From NCBI GenBank assembly GCA_964352625.1, contig CAYGSD010000004.1, positions 124,001 through 188,000 on the forward strand: DNA of 64,000 nt. The letters run 5' to 3'. Positions 35,075 to 43,731 of the stretch are shown here, piece by piece. The DNA comes from JAAEPI01 sp964352625. GTDB taxonomy: Bacteria > Bacteroidota > Bacteroidia > Cytophagales > Cyclobacteriaceae. Made by a program: the position numbers and the translations under genes. Position 1 is the first letter of the stretch. The number at the start of each line of letters is the position of its first letter. A model generated the notes under the pieces. The model did no database searches, was not told the origin of the DNA, and worked only from the letters and a program-made list of their open reading frames with translations.

Positions 35075-36100
35075 TTAAAACAGAGAACCAGTCTGGCTTG
35101 GTGGAATTTCCCCTAAATGTTTATAAGCCAATGCTGTAGCCTCACGACCTCTTGAAGTCCTCTTGATGTAGCCTTCCTGTATCAGGAATGGTTCGTAAAC
35201 CTCTTCAATGGTTTCTGCCTCTTCGCCGCAGGCAGTGGCGATGGTGGACAAGCCGACTGGTCCGCCTTTGAACTTGTGAATGATTGTAGATAAAATCCTA
35301 TTGTCCATGTCGTCCAACCCATGATCATCTACGTCCAAGGCTTTTAGAGCTATTTTGGAAATATCGAGAGTGATGGATCCATCGCCCTTGATTTGAGCGA
35401 AATCTCTGGTTCGTCTCAGTAATGTGTTCGCAATTCGGGGGGTGCCTCTACTTCTCCTAGCGATTTCGTAGGCCGCTTCCTGATCAATGACAGAGTTCAG
35501 AATGTCAGCCGACCGGCCAACAATATTGGTCAACAACTTACTGTCATAGTACTCCAGCCGAGAATTGATGCCAAAGCGTGCCCTTAGCGGAGAAGTAAGT
35601 AAACCAGATCTTGTAGTAGCACCTATCAGCGTGAACGGATTGAGTTCGATTTGTACGGACCGGGCGTTAGGTCCCGAATCGAGCATAATGTCGATTCGGT
35701 AATCTTCCATAGCCGAGTAGAGATATTCCTCCACTACGGGACTTAGACGATGTATTTCGTCAATAAAAAGTACGTCGTGTGGTTCGAGGTTGGTAAGTAA
35801 GCCCGCTAGTTCACTTGGTTTGTCTAAGACCGGGCCTGAGCTAACCTTCATGCTTGAGCCAAGTTCGTTCGCTATAATGTACGAAAGGGTGGTTTTTCCA
35901 AGACCGGGAGGGCCATGTAAGAGTACATGATCCAAAGGTTCGGAACGTTGCTTTGCGGCCTGAACAAAGATTTTAAGATTTTCAACAACCTTGTGCTGAC
36001 CTGTGAAATCCTCAAAGGAAATCGGCCTTAATGCTCTTTCAATGTCTTTTTCAGTCTGACTTAGGCCATCGGCATCTCCGTTCAGGTAATCCTCCCTCAT
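35075..36100 (-). CDS. ruvB: Holliday junction branch migration ATPase RuvB
   Basis: A 341-residue AAA+ helicase motor acting with RuvA and RuvC. Walker A is HGPPGLGKTTLSYIIANELG, Walker B LFIDEIHRLSPVVEEYLYSAMED, sensor 1 LIGATTRSGLLTSPLRARFG with the arginine finger, and the C-terminal winged helix ends KRTSRGREATALAYKHLG. Length is normal. The start MREDYLNGDADGLSQTEKDIERALRP has the usual family layout. It lies 67 bp after the glycosyltransferase gene. Confidence 0.98.
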   Translation of the reverse strand: MREDYLNGDADGLSQTEKDIERALRPISFEDFTGQHKVVENLKIFVQAAKQRSEPLDHVLLHGPPGLGKTTLSYIIANELGSSMKVSSGPVLDKPSELAGLLTNLEPHDVLFIDEIHRLSPVVEEYLYSAMEDYRIDIMLDSGPNARSVQIELNPFTLIGATTRSGLLTSPLRARFGINSRLEYYDSKLLTNIVGRSADILNSVIDQEAAYEIARRSRGTPRIANTLLRRTRDFAQIKGDGSITLDISKIALKALDVDDHGLDDMDNRILSTIIHKFKGGPVGLSTIATACGEEAETIEEVYEPFLIQEGYIKRTSRGREATALAYKHLGEIPPSQTGSLF

Positions 36101-36167
36101 ACAATCGATTTTGAAGAGTTAAAGGTAGGTAACTCCACCAGATTGATTGTAAGCCCAATCAGTAGAA

Positions 36168-38603
36168 TTAAAGACTGCTGGTTGACTTCCCATTCGATTG
36201 GACCCTTTGAAACAAATCCACTAGTCGGCTAACGTAATTTTGGAAATTATACTGTTTCATAACCTTTGCATAAGCTCGCTTAGCTACGTTTTTTCGGAAA
36301 TTATCCTTCATCGCGAGGTTTACAATTTCAGTAGCGGCTTGTTCCGTATCCCCATAGGGTACCACAAGGCCGCTTCCATCGGAAAAAACTTCGGCGTGAC
36401 CTCCACTCTTGTCGAAGCAAACGACAGGAAGTCTTGCGGCCATAGCTTCATGCATTACGCAGGGAAAAGGATCTCTTCTGGAAGAAAGAAGCATTATATC
36501 TGATCCCATAAAATAATTAGTGGTGTCAGGAATTTCTCCTATGAATAAAACCCTCTCATCAAGCCCCATCAGTTCGACATCCTTCAGAATCCATTCAAAA
36601 TACTTTTTCTGAGCAGCTTGCCGGGCATGAACACCACCAACCCAAACGAAGTATAAAGGCAGCTGAGTTGACTTGATAGCCTTGCTTGCGGTGGCTAAGA
36701 AGAGGTCGACTCCTTTGCGTTTTTCTATCGTTCCGCACCCTAAGACGACAATTGCACTGTCTGGAATTTCAAGGGCTGCTTTTAATTTTTTCTGATATTT
36801 CTCCTTATCCAGATTGAGCAGTTTTTCGTTCAACAGGCCTTGCCCTTGAACTTTAATTTTATTAGGAGCAAATGGCGTGTTTCGATGAGCAAAATCGGCA
36901 ATAATGTCGCAGGGAGCTATGACTTTCTTTGCGTATTTGCTGATGTCAGCGAATGCATTATCCGGGTACATGTCTCCGAATTCATGTATCAAAAAGAATA
37001 TTTTTGGGTGTACTTCTTTGATAGATCGAATAAGCAATCCTGACTCGGCGGAATTCATAAATGACCCTTCAAATGAAAACTGGGACAAGGCAGTGGCAAC
37101 AATTTCGGCCTCACTCAGAGTTCTATTTTTAATGGCGGTGTTCCAATGCGAGAAGTTGTAGGTCGGGCCGATCAATCGAAACTGTTTTAGTAATGGGCCA
37201 CCCGATCCTACAATTATTACTGGCTGCAGGTCGTGAAACTCTTTTAGAAATTTTGCTAATTTTAGAATTATCAGAGGTGCGCCGGTCTGTGTCGCCTCAT
37301 GCGAAACAATCAGTATCTTTTTAATATCCTTTGGACATCTTTTTATCTGATGGAGAAACTGCGGTAGATGCGAGTAAGAATTGAATAGGGAACCCGTACA
37401 TTTTCTTTCCAGCACTGTTGTTTCTGTTCGGTGACTATCTGCATCTGAGCGTGGTATTTCTTGTGGGAAAAAGAATTCTGACGGGCTATACCAAAGCTTT
37501 TCACCAGTTTTTAAATAATGGATTAGCGGATTGAGCTTTTTAGCCTTTATGTAAGGGTAGGCTTTTCGATAAAAAAGAAAATCAAAATCTTTGCAAGGCG
37601 AAAATGAGAATTGGCTGCCATTTAATGTGAAAAATTCCAATAGACTTTGGGCCCCCGTGTCTATGCCGTGATCATCGAGTTTAGCTCTGTAGAAATTGGA
37701 GTCGAAAAGAGGGTGGGGCTGAACGTCAAGCTTAGATTCCAAGTAATGAACTAAAGGCTCTTGATTCTGAGTGAGACTATATTTCTCCCTGTAGTAAGTA
37801 GGATTGAAAAGTGGATGCGGATACCCACCTTCCTTAGATCCAATTTGTAAATAATGATCAAGTGCATTTGAGGATTTTCTAGCCTCTGAATTATGCTTCA
37901 AGTAATAATGTTCATCAAATAGCTTTGAGGCTAATGCCCTCCTAACTTCATACTCAGCTTTTTTAAGCAGAGGGTTTAAACCAAGTGAACCGAGCATGTC
38001 CTCTTGTTCTAAAGCAAAGTATTCGAGCTTTGTGAGCGCATCGTATGCAAAAGGAGACCAAGATTGTGGCTTAAGAGGTTTTTGATATTCTTTTGGATCA
38101 AAGGAAGCAAAGGGCAATAATCCTGATTTCTCACCAACGCGCAAATAATGGAGAAGGGCCGGTTCATCTTCTCTGATATCAATTGGATTTTGACTTTTGT
38201 AAAAAATCGGGTCAAAATATTTCGTCGGTGATATGTTATCTTCAAATGGCTGCTTTAGGAATTCTTCAAGAGGTGTGACCTCACTAAATCCAGAGCTGCG
38301 AGTTGACAAAAAATGAGAGACGTCAAATAGTATATGAGGGGCATTATGTCCATCGGAAGATAGATAGTGACTGGCAGGCTCTTCAGAAATATCGCTTAGA
38401 TATTGTTTTCGGTAAAAGCTAGGATTGAAAAGACGATTGGGACAAACTCCTAAAAACGAATGGTGACGTACGTATTGTCTTATGCCACCATTGTGTTTGC
38501 CACCCAGCTGACTTCCGTAAAAAGCGGAATCAAATATTCTGTCGACGATAAGAATTCCATCCTGAATGACTTTTTCGTTCTTTTCCTGATAAGAAACAAT
38601 CAT
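36168..38603 (-). CDS. GT4 glycosyltransferase with N-terminal FDPxxYxxxxP repeat array
   Basis: An 811-residue cytoplasmic protein. Residues about 20-375 hold around eight copies of a repeat with the pattern F[DN]PxFY ... PLxHYLxxG (for example FDPIFYKSQNP ... LLHYLRVGEKSG and FNPTYYREKYS ... LVHYLES). The rest (about 420-805) is a GT-B fold transferase of family 4 with GCGTIEKRKGVDLFL and PFPCVMHEAMAARLPVVCFDKSGGHAE, the sugar-nucleotide site. The repeat is known in large rhamnosyl/glycosyltransferases of polysaccharide loci. Its start overlaps the sulfotransferase stop by 4 nt, suggesting a joint role in making a sulfated surface glycan. Confidence 0.88.
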   Translation of the reverse strand: MIVSYQEKNEKVIQDGILIVDRIFDSAFYGSQLGGKHNGGIRQYVRHHSFLGVCPNRLFNPSFYRKQYLSDISEEPASHYLSSDGHNAPHILFDVSHFLSTRSSGFSEVTPLEEFLKQPFEDNISPTKYFDPIFYKSQNPIDIREDEPALLHYLRVGEKSGLLPFASFDPKEYQKPLKPQSWSPFAYDALTKLEYFALEQEDMLGSLGLNPLLKKAEYEVRRALASKLFDEHYYLKHNSEARKSSNALDHYLQIGSKEGGYPHPLFNPTYYREKYSLTQNQEPLVHYLESKLDVQPHPLFDSNFYRAKLDDHGIDTGAQSLLEFFTLNGSQFSFSPCKDFDFLFYRKAYPYIKAKKLNPLIHYLKTGEKLWYSPSEFFFPQEIPRSDADSHRTETTVLERKCTGSLFNSYSHLPQFLHQIKRCPKDIKKILIVSHEATQTGAPLIILKLAKFLKEFHDLQPVIIVGSGGPLLKQFRLIGPTYNFSHWNTAIKNRTLSEAEIVATALSQFSFEGSFMNSAESGLLIRSIKEVHPKIFFLIHEFGDMYPDNAFADISKYAKKVIAPCDIIADFAHRNTPFAPNKIKVQGQGLLNEKLLNLDKEKYQKKLKAALEIPDSAIVVLGCGTIEKRKGVDLFLATASKAIKSTQLPLYFVWVGGVHARQAAQKKYFEWILKDVELMGLDERVLFIGEIPDTTNYFMGSDIMLLSSRRDPFPCVMHEAMAARLPVVCFDKSGGHAEVFSDGSGLVVPYGDTEQAATEIVNLAMKDNFRKNVAKRAYAKVMKQYNFQNYVSRLVDLFQRVQSNGKSTSSL

Positions 38604-39430
38604 TCCAAATCAATTTCGAATTTTCGCCTTATCCAATCCATTCCTTCATGGGTTTCTTCATTGACCCATTGGAGTTGATCGGGCGTGAAATAATTCTTCC
38701 ATCCGCCTGTTTCTCCTTTTCGATTATGAGCATTCACATCTGGATTTTTCACTCCAGGTTCGTTCTTCTCATCCAAAGGCATGGCATCAAAAGGATTGAC
38801 ACCCAGAAACCGATAAATATCATCCCTAATTTTCTCAGTACCCACATGAAGCTGTTCATAAAGAACAGGGAAAATGTCAATTTCAGAGTTTTTACTTTCT
38901 ATAAATTCAGCATCACTTAGGATGTGGTTATTCCAGAGTTTGGCCCAGTTTCTTGTCACCTCCTCACAATCCAAAAGTTCAGATTTATGGGTTTCAAAAT
39001 AAGTTGAATCATTCAAAAAGAGTTTCCTTTTTTTCTCTACATCCGGGTGGACGTCAAGTTCGGTATGAAGGAAGTTATGGTAATGCAGACTAACCAATAC
39101 ATCTCGCACATCTCTGAAGATTACGATGTAATTATGCTTGGGAATGTAGCAATCCTTAATTGGAATAGGCGTCCTGTCACCGTATTTAGGAGCGCCTTGG
39201 CAGTGAAATTTTATGAGACCGTCAACAAATGCTTCGAAATGAGAATCAAGTATGTCCCCTTGATTTAGGAGCCCGTAGGGTTTGGCTTTAGTTGCCTCAA
39301 CGCCCTTAGCTATTTCCTCCAAATGGAATTCACCGCGACAAAATACATCAGGATGAAGATTTACAAGGTTACAGAGCCAGTTGGTTCCTGACCTTGCAAA
39401 TCCACGAAGGAAAAAAGCACCATTATCCAT
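38600..39430 (-). CDS. Sulfotransferase family protein
   Basis: A 276-residue protein with a PAPS-dependent sulfotransferase fold. The 5'-phosphosulfate loop is LRGFARSGTNWLCNLVNLHP (residues about 8-27) and the 3'-phosphate motif is YIVIFRDVRDVLVSLHYHNF with Arg and Ser in the usual places. The C-terminal part has NRKGETGGWKNYFTPDQLQWVNEET, like the family GxxGxWK loop. It should transfer sulfate to a carbohydrate or lipid acceptor; translational coupling to the glycosyltransferase favours a glycan. It is preceded by the 52-residue membrane protein gene. Confidence 0.88.
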   Translation of the reverse strand: MDNGAFFLRGFARSGTNWLCNLVNLHPDVFCRGEFHLEEIAKGVEATKAKPYGLLNQGDILDSHFEAFVDGLIKFHCQGAPKYGDRTPIPIKDCYIPKHNYIVIFRDVRDVLVSLHYHNFLHTELDVHPDVEKKRKLFLNDSTYFETHKSELLDCEEVTRNWAKLWNNHILSDAEFIESKNSEIDIFPVLYEQLHVGTEKIRDDIYRFLGVNPFDAMPLDEKNEPGVKNPDVNAHNRKGETGGWKNYFTPDQLQWVNEETHEGMDWIRRKFEIDLE

Positions 39431-39462
39431 TCCTCAGCAAGACTCTATAAGGTGCGAATTTT

Positions 39463-39621
39463 TTAACGTAGCTTATCAGTCTTCAGAAGAAAATAGAACG
39501 CGACAAAAGGTGTGGTGAGGATTGACAAAAAGAAATACTCGATCATGTCGTAAGTCTTCAAATAAGCCATGAAGGCCACACCAAGAGAAAGTAAAAGATA
39601 GACGAAGAGTAAGAATATCAT
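39463..39621 (-). CDS. 52-residue membrane protein
   Basis: A short ORF, MIFLLFVYLLLSLGVAFMAY up to KTDKLR, with two hydrophobic segments (about residues 1-20 and 29-46) separated by a short polar turn (LKTYDMIEY). The codons give a sensible small membrane protein, and a TATATTTG -7 box sits 23 nt before the ATG. It is on the same strand as the sulfotransferase and ends 32 nt before it, so it is probably the first gene of that operon. A 72-codon frame overlapping it has no such support. Confidence 0.65.
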   Translation of the reverse strand: MIFLLFVYLLLSLGVAFMAYLKTYDMIEYFFLSILTTPFVAFYFLLKTDKLR

Positions 39622-39643
39622 AGGTTCTGATTTTTTCGGTGAT

Positions 39644-39671
39644 CAAATATAACACGAAGGTTGTAATGCAA
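39644..39671 (-). promoter_or_regulatory. Candidate promoter for small membrane protein / sulfotransferase / glycosyltransferase operon
   Basis: Minus strand TATATTTG at 39644-39651 is an exact -7 box. A TTG at 39669-39671 gives 17-nt spacing, slightly short. It lies in the divergent gap with apbE. Confidence 0.5.
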
Positions 39672-39681
39672 GCCAATTCGA

Positions 39682-40752
39682 ATGGAGAGATCAAAGAATC
39701 GTCTTAATTTAGCGGTCAATCTGACGCCAGCTTTGAACAAAAAAAGAATTTCTTACATCTTCTCGGCGGTTTTGCTCATTGTCACCATTTACACGCTGAT
39801 TCCTAAGGAAAAGAGCAAGGAACTGAGTCATTTCACTGGGCTTACAATGGGCTCAATTAGCTACAGCGTGAAAGTTGTGGGCAAGTATGAATTTCAAAAA
39901 TCCATTGACTCGATTTTATTTGCCTTTAACCAATCCCTTTCCACCTACATTCCGGATTCTGAAATCTCCGGTTTCAATAGAGAGGGAGTTAATGCAAAGC
40001 CGTCTGAGTTATTCAAGGAGGTTTTGAAAGCGAGCTTCGAAATTTATGAAAAGACAGGTGGAGCATTTGACCCTACAGTGGGGCCACTTGTCAATGCTTG
40101 GGGATTTGGGCCTGACAAAACAATTGTTGCACCGGATAGTAGTAAGGTGGACTCGCTGCTTTTGTTAATTGGCCTGGAAAAGGTTGATTTGCTTGAAAAA
40201 AGCATTACCAAGGATGCGGGCGTTTACCTTGACTTTAGTGCGATTGCCAAGGGACAAGCCGTGGATGAGGTGGGCAAATGGCTGGAAGCGAGGAAGGTTG
40301 AAAACTACATGGTGGAAATAGGAGGGGAGGTTCGATGCAGGGGCCTCAATCAAAAAGATCAAGTGTGGCGAATAGGCATTCAGGATCCGAGATCACCTAG
40401 CTATGATGCACAAATGGCCATCGTGCAGATGAAAGATAGATCACTGGCTACATCCGGGAACTACAGGAATTTCTACGAAAAGGAGGGAAAAATTTTCGCT
40501 CATATTGTGGATCCCAGAACAGGGTACACCGCCTACCACAACCTGCTAAGCACTTCAGTTTTTGCACCAGACTGCATGACAGCAGATGCGTATGCCACGG
40601 CCTTTATGGTGCTTGGTTTGGAGCAGTCCATTAAGATCGTGGAGGCCGATCCAAACTTGGAGGCCGTTTTCATTTTTCAAACGGATGATGAATTGGATAT
40701 TTACGAATCCACGGGTATTTCTGAATACCTTCAAGTTTTGAAAGAACAATGA
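39682..40752 (+). CDS. apbE: FAD:protein FMN transferase
   Basis: A 356-residue ApbE family protein that covalently attaches FMN to threonines of target proteins such as NqrC/NqrB or RnfG. An N-terminal membrane anchor (about residues 22-40) precedes the catalytic domain starting GLTMGSISYSVKVVG; AKGQAVDEVGKWLE, MVEIGGEVRCRG, SLATSGNYRNFYE, AHIVDPRTGYTA and CMTADAYATAFMVLG are the conserved blocks, with the Mg-binding Asp/Thr. No lipobox is seen. Presence of nqrF elsewhere in the window fits a role in Nqr maturation. The stop overlaps the ZIP gene start by 4 nt. Confidence 0.95.
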   Translation: MERSKNRLNLAVNLTPALNKKRISYIFSAVLLIVTIYTLIPKEKSKELSHFTGLTMGSISYSVKVVGKYEFQKSIDSILFAFNQSLSTYIPDSEISGFNREGVNAKPSELFKEVLKASFEIYEKTGGAFDPTVGPLVNAWGFGPDKTIVAPDSSKVDSLLLLIGLEKVDLLEKSITKDAGVYLDFSAIAKGQAVDEVGKWLEARKVENYMVEIGGEVRCRGLNQKDQVWRIGIQDPRSPSYDAQMAIVQMKDRSLATSGNYRNFYEKEGKIFAHIVDPRTGYTAYHNLLSTSVFAPDCMTADAYATAFMVLGLEQSIKIVEADPNLEAVFIFQTDDELDIYESTGISEYLQVLKEQ

Positions 40753-41456
40753 TCCTTACTCTTGCCATTTTGATTTTAAGCGTGATTGCAGGCGGACTGG
40801 TCGTCCCCCTCATTAATAGGCGAAAAATTGACATTCAATTAATGTTAGTTTTTGCAGGCTCGTTTCTATTTGCCGTCACGATCATTCACATCATTCCTGA
40901 ACTTTATTCGCTCAGTGAGAACCCAAAACGTATTGGTCTGTGGGTGCTCTTAGGCTTCTTCCTTCAGCGAGTGCTTGAGTATTTTTCACGGGGCGTGGAG
41001 CACGGGCATACCCACTCTCACGGAATAGAATCCATAGGCACGAAAGTTTCTATTCTAACTGCCCTTATCATCCATTCAATTTTGGAAGGGACGCTCCTGA
41101 CGCATGAGTCTCCATTTCATGGACAGCATGAGTCGTATTCATTGCTCTTCGGAATAGTCCTTCATAAGCTTCCGGCAGCCTTTGCCCTGATGGTCATATT
41201 GTGGGAGAGTAAGGCCAAATGGCTACTGCTAATTCTTTTCAGCATTGCTTCTCCGATTGGGCTCGTGCTGAGTACTTCTCTGGTTTTCTCAGAAGGAACA
41301 GTGCTCACTTTATTTGCGATTGTTTGCGGTAGTTTCTTGCACATTTCTACCACCATCTTCGTTGAGACCAGCCCTGAGCATAGTTTTGGATTAAACAAAA
41401 CAATCGTGAGTTTGGTAGGGGCAGGTCTGGCAATAGCTGCCGAATACCTGATCTAG
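40749..41456 (+). CDS. ZIP-family metal transporter
   Basis: A 235-residue polytopic protein. Metal-site helices are AVTIIHIIPELYSL, LTALIIHSILEGTLL (HSxxEG) and LFGIVLHKLPAAFAL (HKxPA), the usual TM4/TM5 ZIP signatures, with a His-rich loop GVEHGHTHSHGI between TM3 and TM4. It should import zinc or a similar divalent ion. Overlap of start and stop codons with apbE suggests translational coupling; the 3' end overlaps the convergent cdaA by 4 nt. Confidence 0.9.
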   Translation: MILTLAILILSVIAGGLVVPLINRRKIDIQLMLVFAGSFLFAVTIIHIIPELYSLSENPKRIGLWVLLGFFLQRVLEYFSRGVEHGHTHSHGIESIGTKVSILTALIIHSILEGTLLTHESPFHGQHESYSLLFGIVLHKLPAAFALMVILWESKAKWLLLILFSIASPIGLVLSTSLVFSEGTVLTLFAIVCGSFLHISTTIFVETSPEHSFGLNKTIVSLVGAGLAIAAEYLI

Positions 41457-42304
41457 ACGGCTGCTCGTTTTCGGAAGAACTTTGCAAATGATTCTCGCGT
41501 GCTTGGTTCCTCTCTCAAATAATCATTAATGGCTTGTCGCAATTCCTGAGAAGAAAGATTGCTAGAGATTTCACCATTTTGCGCCGTGCTGATTTGCCCA
41601 GTTTCTTCCGATACCACTATCAAAAGTGTGTCAGTGATCTCACTCATGCCAATGGCCGCTCTGTGTCTAAGTCCATAATTTGCTGGGAGATCATCTTTGT
41701 CCGTGACCGGTAGTATACATCTGGCAGCCAGAATTTTTCCATTATAGACAATGACTGCACCGTCGTGCATAGGGCTGTCTTTGTTGAAAATTGAAATGAG
41801 CAATCGCTTGGATAGAATCGCCTCGATTCTATCCCCGGACTCCACGTAAAACTTCAATTCTGAGTCCTTCGAGAGAACGATCAGAGCTCCAGTACTTGAA
41901 GCACCCAAGGTCTTTGCGGCATCCACGATGGGAGTGGCATCTATCTGCTTGGTGGAGGAGGCATTGATAATGGATTTCATATTTTTCATGAATCTACCAT
42001 CCTGAAAAGAGGTGGTTCTGCCTACAAGCAAAAGAAATTTTCTGATTTCCTGCTGAAATAAAATGATCACGGCTATGACTCCAACACCCATGAACTGGCC
42101 TAGAATATTGGAGAGCAGCTCCATCTCTGCGGCCCGCACGACTAGGTAGATCAGGTATAGAGAAAGGAATCCGAGGAAAACCCTGATGGCCATGCTTCCA
42201 CGCATGAGCTTGTATACCTGAGAAAGCAATATTGCAACTAGGAAAATGTCGATGACATCCACCCATCCGATTTCCAAAAATCCAATTTTAAATCCAAGGA
42301 TCAT
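41453..42304 (-). CDS. cdaA: Diadenylate cyclase CdaA
   Basis: A 283-residue enzyme making cyclic di-AMP from two ATP. Three membrane helices (about residues 15-80) precede the DAC domain. Catalytic motifs are DGA at residues 181-183 (SPMHDGAVIV) and RHRAA from residue 213. The topology matches the CdaA type of the phylum. The start overlaps the folP stop by 4 nt, a gene order seen in related genomes. No c-di-AMP receptor or phosphodiesterase is recognised in the window. Confidence 0.95.
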   Translation of the reverse strand: MILGFKIGFLEIGWVDVIDIFLVAILLSQVYKLMRGSMAIRVFLGFLSLYLIYLVVRAAEMELLSNILGQFMGVGVIAVIILFQQEIRKFLLLVGRTTSFQDGRFMKNMKSIINASSTKQIDATPIVDAAKTLGASSTGALIVLSKDSELKFYVESGDRIEAILSKRLLISIFNKDSPMHDGAVIVYNGKILAARCILPVTDKDDLPANYGLRHRAAIGMSEITDTLLIVVSEETGQISTAQNGEISSNLSSQELRQAINDYLREEPSTRESFAKFFRKRAAV

Positions 42305-43134
42305 CTCAGCTTACCAATCAATTTTGTTAGTTCTACAGCTTCTTTCACGTCGTGTACCCGCAAAATGCTTGCCCCTTTCAGCAAAGCTATCGCATTCAAG
42401 CCGGAAGTTCCGTTCAGTGCATCCTTTGGTTCAATGTTCAAAGTCTTAAAGATCATTGACTTGCGCGAAAGCCCAACCAAGATAGGACAATCAATGTGTG
42501 AGAGGTAGTCAAGATGCTTTAAGAGGTCAAAATTTTGTTCGATTGTCTTAGCGAACCCAAATCCCGGATCGATTATCAGGTCATGAATGCCATGCTCGAG
42601 ACAAGAAGCTTGCATCTCAGAAAAATAATGCCCCATTTCGATTAAGAGGTCATCATAGTCCGTGAGCGCTTTCATGGTCTGAGGGGTTCCTCTCATGTGC
42701 ATCCCGATGTACGGAATCTGTAACTCACCCGCCATTGGCAGCATTAGCTGATCCAAATGTCCACCGGAGATGTCATTGATGATAGTTGCCCCGGCATCAC
42801 ATGCCGCTTTTGCAACCTCAGACCTGAAGCTATCTATGGAAATGCGGCATTCAGGAAATTCTTTAATGATCGCATTAATTGGTGCGATCACACGGTTCAT
42901 CTCCTCTTGAACTGAAACGTCTGCTGACCCTGGTCTTGAAGAATATCCTCCCACGTCGAGAAAGATTGCCCCTTCTGAAAGCATTCGCTCTGCTGACTTT
43001 AACACCTCATTAACAGTCGACTTTCTGCTTCCCTCGTAAAATGAATCCGGCGTGACATTTAGAATCCCCATGACTTTTGGTTCGCTCAAGTCGAGTAACT
43101 GTCCGTTTATTTTTAAGGTTTTTTTAGGAGCCAA
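42301..43134 (-). CDS. folP: Dihydropteroate synthase
   Basis: A 277-residue TIM-barrel enzyme joining p-aminobenzoate to the pterin pyrophosphate in folate synthesis. Signature blocks are MGILNVTPDSFYEGS, FLDVGGYSSRPGS, ISIDSFRSEVAKAA, INDISGG, PYIGMHMRGTPQTM, IIDPGFGFAKTIEQN and LVGLSRKSM. The target of sulfonamides. It is followed with overlap by cdaA and is divergent from the DUF1599 gene. Confidence 0.97.
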   Translation of the reverse strand: MAPKKTLKINGQLLDLSEPKVMGILNVTPDSFYEGSRKSTVNEVLKSAERMLSEGAIFLDVGGYSSRPGSADVSVQEEMNRVIAPINAIIKEFPECRISIDSFRSEVAKAACDAGATIINDISGGHLDQLMLPMAGELQIPYIGMHMRGTPQTMKALTDYDDLLIEMGHYFSEMQASCLEHGIHDLIIDPGFGFAKTIEQNFDLLKHLDYLSHIDCPILVGLSRKSMIFKTLNIEPKDALNGTSGLNAIALLKGASILRVHDVKEAVELTKLIGKLR

Positions 43135-43140
43135 AATTGA

Positions 43141-43148
43141 TAGTTTTG
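43141..43148 (+). promoter_or_regulatory. Candidate -7 promoter box for the DUF1599 operon
   Basis: Plus strand TAGTTTTG matches TAnnTTTG, 34 nt before the start codon of the DUF1599 gene. No clear -33 element is found at the expected place. Confidence 0.35.
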
Positions 43149-43182
43149 CAGGGGTTGCCTGAGGCCTACAAAGATTGCATGA

Positions 43183-43731
43183 ATGAATGAACTAACCGCT
43201 AAACAATACCGAGAGATCATCTCTGATTGTCGTGACGTATTCGAAAAAAAGACTAACGATTATGGGACTGCCTGGAGAATCTTACGATTGTCTTCTATCA
43301 CAGATCAGATTTTTATTAAGGCCCAGCGAATTCGTTCTATTCAGGATAAAGGCGCACAAAGAGTTGATGAGGGGATCAGTTCGGAGTTTTTAGGAATCGT
43401 GAATTATTGCATTATCGCGTTGATTCAGATGAAATTGGATGGAGAAAAGGAAATGGAAATTTCATTCGACAAACTTGGTCCAATGTACGATGAGGTGGTG
43501 TCGGACACGATGAAACTTCTGGAAAACAAGAACCATGACTATGGGGAGGCTTGGAGGGACATGCGGGTGAGTTCCATTACCGACATTATTCTGATGAAAC
43601 TCCTTAGAGTAAAGCAGATTGAGGACAATTCGGGCAAGACTTTAATTTCTGAGGGAGTAGATGCCAATTATCAGGATATGATCAACTACGCCATTTTTGC
43701 ATTGATATTATTACAAGAAAAAACGAAATGA
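43183..43731 (+). CDS. DUF1599 nucleotide-modification-associated protein (two-fold repeat)
   Basis: A 182-residue protein made of two similar halves: NDYGTAWRILRLSSITDQIFIKAQRIRSIQD (from about residue 26) and HDYGEAWRDMRVSSITDIILMKLLRVKQIED (from about 121), each ending in an INYAIFALI-like helix. DUF1599 is grouped with nucleotide-modification-associated domains and looks all-alpha, perhaps MazG-like, but no reaction is proven. It is the first gene of a run with the BT_3928-type protein and aroK, each overlapping the next by 4 nt. Confidence 0.85.
   Translation: MNELTAKQYREIISDCRDVFEKKTNDYGTAWRILRLSSITDQIFIKAQRIRSIQDKGAQRVDEGISSEFLGIVNYCIIALIQMKLDGEKEMEISFDKLGPMYDEVVSDTMKLLENKNHDYGEAWRDMRVSSITDIILMKLLRVKQIEDNSGKTLISEGVDANYQDMINYAIFALILLQEKTK

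Noticed and set aside
39476..39694. 72-codon minus-strand ORF
   Set aside because: It lacks a plausible start and overlaps the better-supported 52-residue frame (39463-39621) that has a -7 box and two clean hydrophobic helices.
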